Assembly: GCA_036924855.1 (NCBI GenBank)
Contig: JBAGRP010000001.1
Coordinates: 1,984,001-2,048,000, forward strand
Direction: 5' to 3'
DNA length: 64,000 nt
Source: Nitrobacteraceae bacterium AZCC 2146
GTDB taxonomy: Bacteria; Pseudomonadota; Alphaproteobacteria; Rhizobiales; Xanthobacteraceae
The notes under the pieces are model-generated. The model worked only from the letters and a program-made list of their open reading frames with translations, was not told the origin of the DNA and searched no databases. Positions 19,716 through 27,643 of the stretch are shown piece after piece. The translations under genes and the position numbers were made by a program. How positions within the stretch are numbered: position 1 is the first letter of the stretch; every line of letters begins with the position of its first letter.

Positions 19716-19854
19716 CGCGGATACGGCGATCCGGCTGGGGCGTTATTTCGGCACCGATCCGCGGTTCTGACTGAACCTGCAGACCGCGCACGATCTCTCC
19801 AAGGCAGAGATGGCCAACAGCTACAAGAAGATCGTGCCCCGTCCGGCGGCGTAA
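19714..19854 (+). pseudogene. HigA-type antitoxin C-terminal remnant
   Basis: The plus-strand frame reads RADTAIRLGRYFGTDPRF, stop, LNLQTAHDLSKAEMANSY, then KKIVPRPAA and a stop. It matches the second half of HigA addiction-module antidotes, in which the stop again replaces Trp (RFWLNLQ). The helix-turn-helix start and any higB toxin gene are absent, so this is a dead toxin-antitoxin fragment. Confidence 0.75.
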
Positions 19855-19918
19855 TCCGTCGGCAACATCCAAGCCGGCGCAACACGCTTCGCTATGGCGC
19901 CCTACTCGTTGCGCTCAC

Positions 19919-20260
19919 TCAATCGTCATCATCCATTGACTGTGGCGGAGGCAGCGGCTTCCGCTGGAATGACGGCGCCTGCGCGCGTGCTGTCGATGAA
20001 GCCTGTCCGCGCGTGGTGGGGGGCGGGTTGGCCGCCGTGGGCGGATAGAAAACCGCGTAGCAGGCCGCACTCAGCCGCGGCCCGGCAGTGCGCAGGCAAT
20101 TTTCCACACGGCCCGGATCGGGCATCGCAAACGTGCACAGCCTGAATGCATCCGGCGTACAGGCTTCGCGCTGCTGCTCGGTTCCCTGCGCAAAAGCCGA
20201 TGTCTGCACGGTGACCAGAGCGACAGCCGCCATCCAACCCATGATCTTCGTTGAGGCCAT
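19919..20260 (-). CDS. Small secreted protein with conserved cysteines
   Basis: The protein has 113 residues. The signal peptide MASTKIMGWMAAVALVTV is followed by a cleavage region near SAFAQG. The mature part holds cysteines in REACTPDAFRLCTFAMPD, VENCLRT and SAACYAVFYPP, a pattern I know from small periplasmic proteins of rhizobia. A Pro-rich, acidic C-terminus follows (KPLPPPQSMDDDD). No function is known. The ATG at 20260 is chosen for the signal peptide; an open frame extends upstream without one. Confidence 0.75.
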   Translation of the reverse strand: MASTKIMGWMAAVALVTVQTSAFAQGTEQQREACTPDAFRLCTFAMPDPGRVENCLRTAGPRLSAACYAVFYPPTAANPPPTTRGQASSTARAQAPSFQRKPLPPPQSMDDDD

Positions 20261-20410
20261 GATCGCGTTCTCCGATTCAGCCGATAAAACGGCTGGCTTT
20301 CGGAGCGGTTCCGCATTGCAGCGTGGTGACGTGGACGTGAACGACATGAGGCTGTCGCCCACGGGATCATGCTGGAGAGGATCAATCCAGAGCGCGTTTA
20401 GCGCCCCGCC

Positions 20411-21508
20411 TCAATCCAGCTTCGCCACCACCACCAGCCGCTTCACCTCGCCATTGCGGTAGGCTTGCAGGAACTTGTTGTAGTCCCTGAACGAGACGCA
20501 GCCGTTGCTGTCGCCGTTGGGGCCGAGCATGTAGGTGTGCGCCAGGAGGCCGGTGCGGCCGTAGATCGCACCTTCGCCGCCGACCGGTGTCAGGCGCAGC
20601 GCCGGCACGCCGTGGAACAGCGCTTCGCGCGGCGTGAGGTCATAGACATGAGGCGGCGTTGCGCCGCGCATCTTCTCGCGCACGCCGGCGGGATCGTCGA
20701 GCCGGCTGCCGAGGCCGGAATGCGCTTCCAGCCGGCTGCCGTCCGGCATGTAGACCTTTTTCGCGGAGATATCGTAGACGGCGGTCTGGCGGTCGTAGGA
20801 CGGCGCCTTCGCCACCGCGTCCTGGCCGTCGCTGGTAATGCCGCCATCGGCGCCGGCGAAAGCGAGCTGCGTGCCGGCAGCTGGCGACAACTTGCCGAAC
20901 AGTTTTTCGAACATGCTCGGGTTGCGGGCCGCTCCGGCCGCGAGCACCGTGGCCCTGGCCCGCTGCACCATCATCTCATGGGCGGACCCGCTCGGTTTCG
21001 GCGCCACGCGCAGCTCGGAGGGGCGCTGTGCGGGCACCGGGATGCTCGCCACCAGTTGCTTGACCGTCGGCGGCGGCGACACCACTTCCTGCGGCGTCGG
21101 AACGGCGGCGGCCTGCTGTACGGGCGGCGTGCGCTTGGCAAAACGTTCCGGCGGCGCACCGAGCGAATAGGTCGGATCGAACCAGGCGATCTGCCGCTCC
21201 GGTGCCGCCGCTGGCGCAGCTGCCGCGGTCACAAATGGCCCAAAACGGTCGGCGAACGACGCAGTGTCAAAGCGATCGGCGAACGACGATTGCGCATCGC
21301 CCAGATCGGCCGCGATGGATTTGACCCGCACGCTGGCGGTGACGGCTGCGACATCGGCCGCGAACAGGTTGGCATACAGCGTCCAGCCACAGCCCAGCGC
21401 GATCAGCGCCACGGCAGCGATGCCGATCAGGTTCTGCGGGGCTTTGCGGGATGAGCGTTGATGGCGGGTAGCCGTAACATTCCTGGACGAGCCGGTACGG
21501 GTGTTCAT
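20411..21508 (-). CDS. DUF2778 (Tlde1-like) L,D-transpeptidase-fold protein, membrane anchored
   Basis: The 365-residue protein has a single N-terminal membrane segment (LIGIAAVALIALGCGWTLYA), a long Pro/Ala-rich linker, and a C-terminal DUF2778 domain from about residue 255. The catalytic signature appears as H in LLAHTYMLGPNG and C in DSNGCVSFRDY, matching the His/Cys pair of Tlde1 peptidoglycan L,D-transpeptidases. It probably acts on peptidoglycan in the periplasm. Whether it is an effector or a wall-editing enzyme cannot be told; no type VI genes or immunity gene are nearby. An upstream ATG at 21574 would add 22 residues. Confidence 0.82.
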   Translation of the reverse strand: MNTRTGSSRNVTATRHQRSSRKAPQNLIGIAAVALIALGCGWTLYANLFAADVAAVTASVRVKSIAADLGDAQSSFADRFDTASFADRFGPFVTAAAAPAAAPERQIAWFDPTYSLGAPPERFAKRTPPVQQAAAVPTPQEVVSPPPTVKQLVASIPVPAQRPSELRVAPKPSGSAHEMMVQRARATVLAAGAARNPSMFEKLFGKLSPAAGTQLAFAGADGGITSDGQDAVAKAPSYDRQTAVYDISAKKVYMPDGSRLEAHSGLGSRLDDPAGVREKMRGATPPHVYDLTPREALFHGVPALRLTPVGGEGAIYGRTGLLAHTYMLGPNGDSNGCVSFRDYNKFLQAYRNGEVKRLVVVAKLD

Positions 21509-21883
21509 TCGCCTTGCGTCCAGATCAGTTTCACTTAGCGCCTCTTCCGCTGCCACAGGGATCCCGTGGAGCATCTCGCAGAGCCGCGAAGCGTCATTAG
21601 GGCCAATTTTAGTTAAATGCGGATTAACGAAACGCCCCCCGGCGTTATCAACCTAACAGCCTGTCAATGATGGCTTTTTTGGAATTCAGCCGAAGAACAT
21701 TTGAGACCATTAATTGTCTCACATGAGACTTTTGCGGGGCTGTCGTGGTCTGTTCGCGGGTCGTCCCGGCGCCTAAACTGAAAAAAGAGCCACGTTGCGC
21801 GAGCCGAAACGAAACGGCACGAGCCGTCCCGGCGCACGCCGGGACGGCTCGTTGAGGTGGGGTTCGCCGAGATTTGGCCGAAT
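21509..21883. other. Gene-free stretch with a long perfect hairpin
   Basis: No convincing gene. A perfect 16-bp inverted repeat, acgagccgtcccggcg then ca then its complement, occupies 21819-21852, about 30 bases past the DUF899 stop on the minus strand. There is no T run, so it may stabilise a 3' end rather than terminate. Confidence 0.6.
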
Positions 21884-22603
21884 TCAGTATTGCAGCTTCG
21901 GATACCAGTCGGTGCCCCGCCCCTCCGGCGTGACGTCCAGAATGGTCCACAGCGGCATCAGGTCGGGCGCGCCGCGCGGATCCTGGCCGGGATCGGCGGT
22001 GGCGCCGTTCATCTCGCCGGCCCAGAAATGCCGGATGGTACCATTGCGCCGGGTAAACACATTGAAGGCCGCGTCGTCGCCGCCGTCCGGGGTCAGGCCG
22101 TAATAATCGCGGCTGAACTCGGCCGATGGGTCCGAATAGAGCGGCAGATACTGCCAGCCGCGTTGGCGCTTGAACGCCGTCAGCCGTTCGATCGGCGAGC
22201 GCGCCACGATCGCCAGCGCCACGCGCTGCTGGATGTCCGGCACCTCGCCATCCCAGGCCGACAGCAGCGAGGTGCACATCGGGCATGGCTTTTCGCGCTG
22301 CGGGCCGAACATGTAGGAATAGACCACCAGCGTATCCTTGTCGCCGAACAGCTCCGCAAAACTGGCGGGGCCTTGCTCGCCGATGAAACTGTAGGATTTC
22401 GTCACCTCGCCGCCCTCCGGCAGCGCGCGGCGCTGTTCGGCGACGCGCTCGATATGGCGGCGCAGCTCGATCTCCTCCACCAGCAGCGCATCGCGGGCCC
22501 AACGATAGGCCTCGCTCTCGTTGGGATAGCGAAAGCTGCTGGCCTCCGCGAGTTCGGCCGCGGGTTTCAGACTGGAACTGGTCATGGGATTAACTCTCGT
22601 CAT
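21884..22603 (-). CDS. DUF899 family thioredoxin-like protein
   Basis: The 239-residue protein has YSFIGEQGPASFAELFGDKD and DTLVVYSYMFGPQREKPCP, with a CxxC (CPMC) in the thioredoxin position. YYGLTPDGGDDAAFNVFTRR and the C-terminal PEGRGTDWYPKLQY are also typical of DUF899. The likely role is a cytosolic redox protein, substrate unknown. I prefer the ATG at 22603, which has gagg eight bases upstream; the ATG at 22585 is the alternative. Confidence 0.85.
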   Translation of the reverse strand: MTRVNPMTSSSLKPAAELAEASSFRYPNESEAYRWARDALLVEEIELRRHIERVAEQRRALPEGGEVTKSYSFIGEQGPASFAELFGDKDTLVVYSYMFGPQREKPCPMCTSLLSAWDGEVPDIQQRVALAIVARSPIERLTAFKRQRGWQYLPLYSDPSAEFSRDYYGLTPDGGDDAAFNVFTRRNGTIRHFWAGEMNGATADPGQDPRGAPDLMPLWTILDVTPEGRGTDWYPKLQY

Positions 22604-22910
22604 GGCATTACCTCGTCTCATGGATTTCAAAAGCCCGCCTTGAAGACGTTCGGCACGCTGCCCGGCCGACAGGGACACACGAAGTTATCTAATTATTTTG
22701 AGCGATCTACCTGTTGCGGCATGCCGATATCTGGCGTTCGGTGCTGAACACGTTTGCCCAGTTTATTGTTCCGGGCAGGCATTCCGCGATTTTATCGAAG
22801 TTACCATTGCGCGGCGCGCGCCGTAATGATCCGCAGCCGGATGAGCGAAACGCAATCCGGGATTCACGCAACGATGCCCTCTCCTTTGTCATTCCCCCAC
22901 ACCCTCCCTT

Positions 22911-23046
22911 GTCATTCCGGGACGCGCCTTCGTCGGCGATAGCCGACGAAGGCGCGGGCCCGGAATCCATAACCACCATCGGGCGTATGGATTCCGGGCT
23001 CGTGCATTCAGCGCCTGATGGCGCCGAATGCACGCCCCGGAATGAC
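22911..23046. repeat. Type B palindromic repeat (complete, elaborated)
   Basis: It opens gtcattccgggacgcgcc and closes acgccccggaatgac. Two internal hairpins lie inside: cgccttcgtcggc with gccgacgaaggcg, and gtgcattc with gaatgcac. Confidence 0.88.
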
Positions 23047-23189
23047 AGGCGTGGGGATGTCGAAGAAAAAATTCACATCACCAATTGACAATAATCCTAA
23101 ATGGGCACCAAGGCGTCGCGGGAATATAGTTGTTTGCGCTGTTTGAAATTTGAATCCGACACATCGAAGAAGCTGCGACGCGCGCGGCG

Positions 23190-23247
23190 CCTCTTAACCT
23201 CGCCCCGCTTGTGGGGAGAGGTCGGCGCGAAGCGCCGGATGAGGGGC
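23190..23247. repeat. Type D palindromic repeat (inverted)
   Basis: cctcgccccgcttgtgggga, gaggtcggcgcgaagcgccg, gatgaggg: the reverse orientation of the element at 6983-7032. Confidence 0.7.
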
Positions 23248-23326
23248 CAGACAGCACGGGCGAATTATGGACCGGACGAAGTGCCGCGCTTAGCACCACA
23301 TATCCGGGGCATTGACTCCAGAATTA

Positions 23327-23351
23327 ATCACGGATAATAAATATCCATGAT
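23327..23351. promoter_or_regulatory. 25-bp palindrome, candidate Rrf2-family operator
   Basis: The arms ATCAcGGATA and TATCCaTGAT surround an A+T-rich centre. Only two arm positions (C/A at 5 and 21) and one inner pair deviate from perfect dyad symmetry. It ends 15 bases before the regulator's ATG, as expected for autoregulation. Confidence 0.6.
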
Positions 23352-23366
23352 TATGCGAGATTGGTC

Positions 23367-23870
23367 ATGAAACTCAGCGACGGCGTTGAACAGGCGATCC
23401 ACAGCGTGGCCATGCTCGCCAACCTGCAGCCCAACGGCGTGCTGTCTGCCGCCGCCCTTGCCGATTTTCATGGCGTATCGACCAGCTACCTCCTCAAGCA
23501 TCTGCAGGCGCTCTCGGGCGCCGGAATTCTGACCGCCCTGCCCGGCCCGACCGGCGGTTACCGCCTCGCCAAGAGTCCAGAGCAGATCACCCTGCTCGAC
23601 ATCGTGCTCGCCGTCGAAGGCTCGGAACCCGCCTTCCGCTGCGCCGAAATCCGCCAGCGCGGCCCCAACCCGCTGCCCGGAAAGCCGACGGCGCCGTGCC
23701 AGATCAACACCGCCATGTTGCGTGCCGAACGCGCCTATCGCGCCGAGCTCGCCAAGGTCAGCGTGGCCGACGTGCTGGAAGAACTCGGCGCCCACGACGT
23801 CGATGGCGCCATCGCGGCCCGCGGCTGCGCGTTCCTGGAAATCAACGAACGGCGCCGCGCCACTGCCTGA
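23367..23870 (+). CDS. Rrf2 family transcriptional regulator
   Basis: The 167-residue protein has a winged-helix N-domain (MKLSDGVEQAIHSVAMLANL, SAAALADFHGVSTSYLLKHL, PGPTGGYRLAKSP). A linker carries cysteines (FRCAEIRQRGPN and APCQINTA), and a further Cys lies near the end (RGCAF). Relatives sense redox, nitric oxide or Fe-S status through such cysteines. The count and spacing here do not match IscR or NsrR as I recall them. The ATG at 23367 fits the family; a TTG six bases earlier is also open. It probably represses itself and the AhpD-like gene 35 bases downstream, through the palindrome at 23327. Confidence 0.9.
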   Translation: MKLSDGVEQAIHSVAMLANLQPNGVLSAAALADFHGVSTSYLLKHLQALSGAGILTALPGPTGGYRLAKSPEQITLLDIVLAVEGSEPAFRCAEIRQRGPNPLPGKPTAPCQINTAMLRAERAYRAELAKVSVADVLEELGAHDVDGAIAARGCAFLEINERRRATA

Positions 23871-23905
23871 ACTACCTCACCCCTCACCGTCGAAAGGAGA
23901 AGACC

Positions 23906-24370
23906 ATGCATCCCCGTCTCAACTTCGTGAAAGCCGCCCCCGACGCCTATCAGGCCGTCGTCGCCCTCGACCGTTACGTCGTCAAGGACTCCGGCCTTGA
24001 GCCGGCCATCATCCACCTCATCAAGCTGCGGGCGTCGCAGATTAACGGCTGCGCCTTCTGCGTGGACATGCACGTCAAGGAAGCCCGCCACGACGGCCTG
24101 TCCGAACAGTGGATCAACCTGACCTCGGTCTGGCAGGAATCTCCCGTCTTCACCCCGCGCGAGCGCGCCGTGCTGGGCTGGACCGAGGCCCTGACGCTGG
24201 TGGCGCAGACCCGCGCGCCCGACGCCGACTATGAAGCCCTGCGCGAACATTTTTCCGAGGCGGACTGCACCAAGATCACGGTCGCCATAGGCGCGATCAA
24301 TGTCTGGAATCGTCTCGCTGTCGGTTTCCGCAGCCAGCATCCGGTGGATGCCGCGAAAGCCGCCGCGTAA
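23906..24370 (+). CDS. Carboxymuconolactone decarboxylase / AhpD-like alkylhydroperoxidase
   Basis: The 154-residue protein has the AhpD-type redox motif CAFCVDMHVKEAR near residues 46-58 (CxxC-x3-H), so a peroxidase function is more likely than the pcaC reaction. A strong aaaggaga ribosome-binding site lies five bases before the ATG. It is the second gene of an operon with the Rrf2 regulator, and a terminator follows, so the pair is a self-contained redox-response unit. The substrate is unknown. Confidence 0.9.
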   Translation: MHPRLNFVKAAPDAYQAVVALDRYVVKDSGLEPAIIHLIKLRASQINGCAFCVDMHVKEARHDGLSEQWINLTSVWQESPVFTPRERAVLGWTEALTLVAQTRAPDADYEALREHFSEADCTKITVAIGAINVWNRLAVGFRSQHPVDAAKAAA

Positions 24371-24386
24371 ACCAAACACCCAGACC

Positions 24387-24414
24387 AAAAGCCCGGCAGC
24401 AATGCCGGGCTTTT
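24387..24414 (+). terminator. Rho-independent terminator after the AhpD-like gene
   Basis: aaaagcccggca, loop gcaa, tgccgggctttt. The stem is the same as in the groEL terminator (gcccggca/tgccgggc). Confidence 0.9.
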
Positions 24415-24496
24415 GCGTTGCGCAAGCCGGTCGGGACTGGAAAAATCCACAGGGGGCAGCATATCTAGGATGAGTCATTGCTGATCGGAGACCATC

Positions 24497-25399
24497 ATGA
24501 CAGCACCGGCCACCACCTTGAATCAGTCCACCGAGAAAAGCCGCTACCTCAGCGCGCCCCGCCGGCCGGATTTCACGCTGGATCAGGACTGGGGCTCCTA
24601 CTCCGCCGCGGAACACGATCGCTGGGACCGGCTGTTCGCGCGCGCGCAAACTGTGTTGAAGGGCCGCGCCTGCGATGAATTCCTTACCGCGCTGAATACG
24701 CTGCAGCTGTCCGAATCCGGCATTCCCGATCTGGAGAAGCTCAGCGCCCGGCTGAAGCCGCTGACCGGCTGGCAGGTCGTGCCGGTCGCCGAACTGGTGC
24801 CCGACGAGATCTTCTTCGATCATCTCGCCAACCGCCGCTTTCCCGCCGGCGCGTTCATCCGGCCTGAGCACGAAATGGATTATCTGCAGGAGCCCGACAT
24901 TTTCCACGACGTGTTCGGTCATGTGCCGCTGCTGGCCAATCCGGTCTATGCCGATTTCATGCAGGCCTACGGCAAAGGCGGCCAGCGCGCGCTGGCGCTT
25001 GGGCAACTCAAGAACCTGGCGCGGCTGTACTGGTACACGGTTGAATTTGGACTGCTGCGAGGCGCCGATGGCTTGCGCATCTTCGGCGCCGGCATCCTGT
25101 CGTCGGCGACGGAATCGGTGTTCGCGCTGGAAAATGAATCGCCGAACCGGATCGGCTTCGAGCTCGAACGGGTGATGCGGACCAACTACATCATCGACGA
25201 TTTCCAGCAGAGCTATTTCGTCATCGACAGCTTCGAGAAACTGCTCGAGGACAGCTACCAGGATTTCGGCCCGCTCTATGCGCGGCTCGCCGGCGCGCCG
25301 GACATCGAGGCCGACCAGTTGGTCGCGGATGATCGTGTCATCAACCGCGGCACGCTGGCATATTTCAAGGCGAAGCGCGCGGCGTCAGCCATTCATTGA
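24497..25399 (+). CDS. phhA: Phenylalanine 4-monooxygenase
   Basis: The 300-residue protein is a bacterial phenylalanine hydroxylase without the eukaryotic regulatory domain. Iron ligands are H137 and H142 (PDIFHDVFGHVPLL) and E183 (LYWYTVEFGLL). It converts phenylalanine to tyrosine with tetrahydropterin and oxygen. The 3' end overlaps the convergent AraC-type gene by 15 bases. No pterin-recycling gene (phhB) is adjacent. The convergent regulator may control it, but nothing in the sequence proves that. Confidence 0.96.
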   Translation: MTAPATTLNQSTEKSRYLSAPRRPDFTLDQDWGSYSAAEHDRWDRLFARAQTVLKGRACDEFLTALNTLQLSESGIPDLEKLSARLKPLTGWQVVPVAELVPDEIFFDHLANRRFPAGAFIRPEHEMDYLQEPDIFHDVFGHVPLLANPVYADFMQAYGKGGQRALALGQLKNLARLYWYTVEFGLLRGADGLRIFGAGILSSATESVFALENESPNRIGFELERVMRTNYIIDDFQQSYFVIDSFEKLLEDSYQDFGPLYARLAGAPDIEADQLVADDRVINRGTLAYFKAKRAASAIH

Positions 25400-25867
25400 C
25401 TGGACGCGAAACCTGGCCGGCGAAGCCCCGAACCGACGGCGGAAGCTGCGGTGGAAATAGGACAGCTCGTTGAAGCCGCAGCTGGAGGCGACATCGCTGA
25501 TCTTCAGGCTGCACTGCCGATCATCGGTCAGCATGGCGCGGGCTTTCTCCAGCCGCAGTTCCATGATCCGGTCGGTGATGCTGAGGCCGGAGCCCTGCAG
25601 CAGATCCTGCACATAGCGCACGGAGAGGCCGAGCTTTTCGGCAACCACGCGGGTGGAGAATTGCTGGTCGGCAAAACTCTCGTTGATCTGGGCGATCACG
25701 CTGGCGATCCGGGCGCCGCGCAGGCCACCCACTTCCGTCACATTCACGATATCCAGCACGATGTCCGGCGACGGACGTCCGCTCTGCTTCGCAACATCGC
25801 AACTGGTTTCGGAAAGACTCTCTGAATCGAAATTTGTATTTTGCATGTACGTAGCCGTTCCTGCCAT
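25385..25867 (-). CDS. Short AraC-family transcriptional regulator
   Basis: The 160-residue protein has an AraC-type double helix-turn-helix from about residue 62 (QINESFADQQFSTRVVAEKL to the end). The second helix-turn-helix block is SLKISDVASSCGFNELSYFH followed by RSFRRRFGASPARFR. The N-terminal part is only about 60 residues, too small for the usual arabinose-binding cupin, so a ligand domain is absent or replaced. The start may be the ATG at 25867 or at 25846 (MQNTNFDSES). It converges on phhA with a 15-base overlap. Confidence 0.85.
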   Translation of the reverse strand: MAGTATYMQNTNFDSESLSETSCDVAKQSGRPSPDIVLDIVNVTEVGGLRGARIASVIAQINESFADQQFSTRVVAEKLGLSVRYVQDLLQGSGLSITDRIMELRLEKARAMLTDDRQCSLKISDVASSCGFNELSYFHRSFRRRFGASPARFRVQSMNG

Positions 25868-26133
25868 TGCCGACGCCCATTGGTCGTTTCGGCTACCGAT
25901 TCAGGTTCAACGGCGGGCGCGAAAAATTGGCCATGCCAATCCGGATCAGGCGGTCAACCGCAACCGTCGCGCCACTGAGCTTGGAATATCGGGAAAATGG
26001 CCCCTGGAGCCGTCCGGTTCAGGCGGTACGGGCGATCAGGCAGCTAAAAGCAACTTTTACACGTATAAATTATTAATACACTTTTAATGAGTCTTTTCAC
26101 CAGCGGAGGTTTCAACGGCAACTCAGTATATGA

Positions 26134-27636
26134 CTACTTCAGTTCCTCCGGCGGCGAGCGGTCGAGCGGATCGCCCCTCGCTCCCTCGAGCACGTCAACT
26201 TCGACGTCCTCGATCTTCAGCGGCCCGCGCATCCGCTTCAAATCGGCGACCTTCTCGATGCTGGCAAAACTCGCCTGCAATTCCGGGACGGCTCTGGCGT
26301 TATTCCAACCGACCAGCAACAGCTTGCCCGCAAGTTGCGCCGCGCTCGGCTCGGGCATGTTGACCCAGCGAATCCGCTGGCCCTGTTGCGTCACGCAGGT
26401 GCCTTTCGGCAGATAGAAAGCCAACCAGCCCGTGGTGCCGTAATCCGGCGCCAGCACGCAGGTTGCGCCGACACTGGCGCGAACCGCCTCGATCTCGCTG
26501 GCCAGTTGGACGAATCCGACGCCGATGCTGCGCACCGTGGCGTCGCGGCGATAGCCGCTGAGAAGCCCGGTGTTGGCCTGCACCACCAGCGCCGTGAACA
26601 TGATGACGCCGACCGGCCCGGCCCAGCGCAGACAGAAATCGACAGTACGCTGCTCGCGCGGCTTCCAGGGAGTGACGTTGGTGGCGACGGCGGCGGCGAT
26701 GGCGAAGGCCGGATAGACCGGTGCGAACCAGTTGGCTTCGACGCGGTTGTGCAGCGCGTGCCAGACGAAATACAGCACGATGGTCCACAGCGTGGCGTTG
26801 ATCAGCGTCCGTGCCGGCCACGCTCCGGAGTTTCGCCACGCCAACGCATACAGCCCCATCACGCCGAGGATGAACACCAGCGGCGTCGCAAAGGCGATCT
26901 GTGTCGGGATCAGTTCGGCGACGAAGGCCGGGTTGAAATGCGCGATCCGCGCCCGGCCGAGCTGCTTGATGAAGGAAACCCACTGGTGATCGGCGTTCCA
27001 TAGAATGACCGGCGAGAAGACCGCCAGCGCCACCAGGCCGCCGAGATAAGGCCATGGCGAGATCAGCCAGCGCCGCAGTTTCGGCACCGCGACGAGCCAG
27101 ATCAGGATCGCCGGGCCGAAAAACAGCGCGGTGTATTTTGACAGCAAGGCCACGCCGACCGCGGCACCGACCGCGAGCCACCACACCCCGCGCCCAGTCG
27201 CCAGCACCTGGGCCAGCGCCAGCAACACAAAACTCGAGGCCACCAGCAACGGCGCGTCGGGGGTGACGATCATGGTGCCCGCCGCCGCCATCATGGTGGC
27301 GTTGAGCAACAGCGTCGCGGTGGAAGCAACGCGCTGGCCGCCGAACAGCAGCTCCGCGGTGCGGTACACCGCAAAGCTCATCGGCAGCGCCAGCAGCACC
27401 GACACCAGCCGGACGCCGAATTCGGTGTCGCCGGCGATCATGGTGCCGAGCCGGATCACCACCGCGACCATCGGTGGATGATCGTAATAGCCGCCGGCGA
27501 GATGCTTCGACCACACCCAGTAATAGGCTTCGTCGAAGGTCAGCGGCGTCCAGGCCGCAGCGACCAGGCGCAACAGCACCAGCCCGACGACGATCCCGGC
27601 GGTGCCGCGGGCCAGCCGCACTTCGCTGGAAGTCAT
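26134..27636 (-). CDS. Glycosyltransferase family 39 (ArnT/PMT-like) membrane protein
   Basis: The 500-residue polytopic membrane protein begins with RGTAGIVVGLVLLRLVAA and has the first-loop acidic motif TFDEAYYWVWSKHLAGGYYD followed by HPPM. The FDEAYYW and YYDHPP elements are typical of GT-C enzymes using polyprenyl-phosphate sugars. It likely transfers a sugar from a lipid carrier to lipid A or another envelope acceptor in the periplasm. It lies seven bases downstream of a GT2-GtrA gene, which would make and flip the donor. Confidence 0.88.
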   Translation of the reverse strand: MTSSEVRLARGTAGIVVGLVLLRLVAAAWTPLTFDEAYYWVWSKHLAGGYYDHPPMVAVVIRLGTMIAGDTEFGVRLVSVLLALPMSFAVYRTAELLFGGQRVASTATLLLNATMMAAAGTMIVTPDAPLLVASSFVLLALAQVLATGRGVWWLAVGAAVGVALLSKYTALFFGPAILIWLVAVPKLRRWLISPWPYLGGLVALAVFSPVILWNADHQWVSFIKQLGRARIAHFNPAFVAELIPTQIAFATPLVFILGVMGLYALAWRNSGAWPARTLINATLWTIVLYFVWHALHNRVEANWFAPVYPAFAIAAAVATNVTPWKPREQRTVDFCLRWAGPVGVIMFTALVVQANTGLLSGYRRDATVRSIGVGFVQLASEIEAVRASVGATCVLAPDYGTTGWLAFYLPKGTCVTQQGQRIRWVNMPEPSAAQLAGKLLLVGWNNARAVPELQASFASIEKVADLKRMRGPLKIEDVEVDVLEGARGDPLDRSPPEELK

Positions 27637-27643
27637 CGCAGCG

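Larger units (their letters stand above)
22604..23366. other. Gene-poor intergenic region with repeats and the Rrf2 operator
   Basis: No gene is convincing. It holds a type B repeat (22911-23046), a type D repeat (about 23190-23247), remnant-like sequence at 22800-22880, and the palindrome at 23327-23351 near the Rrf2 gene. Confidence 0.6.

Noticed and set aside
19563..19854. TGA read as Trp in the two remnants
   Set aside because: TGA is used as a normal stop in many genes here (phhA, livM and others), so recoding is not credible; the remnants are decayed.
23735..25006. 423-codon minus-strand frame opposite the AhpD-like and phhA genes
   Set aside because: The plus strand carries two certain genes with catalytic motifs; the antisense product has no recognisable motif.
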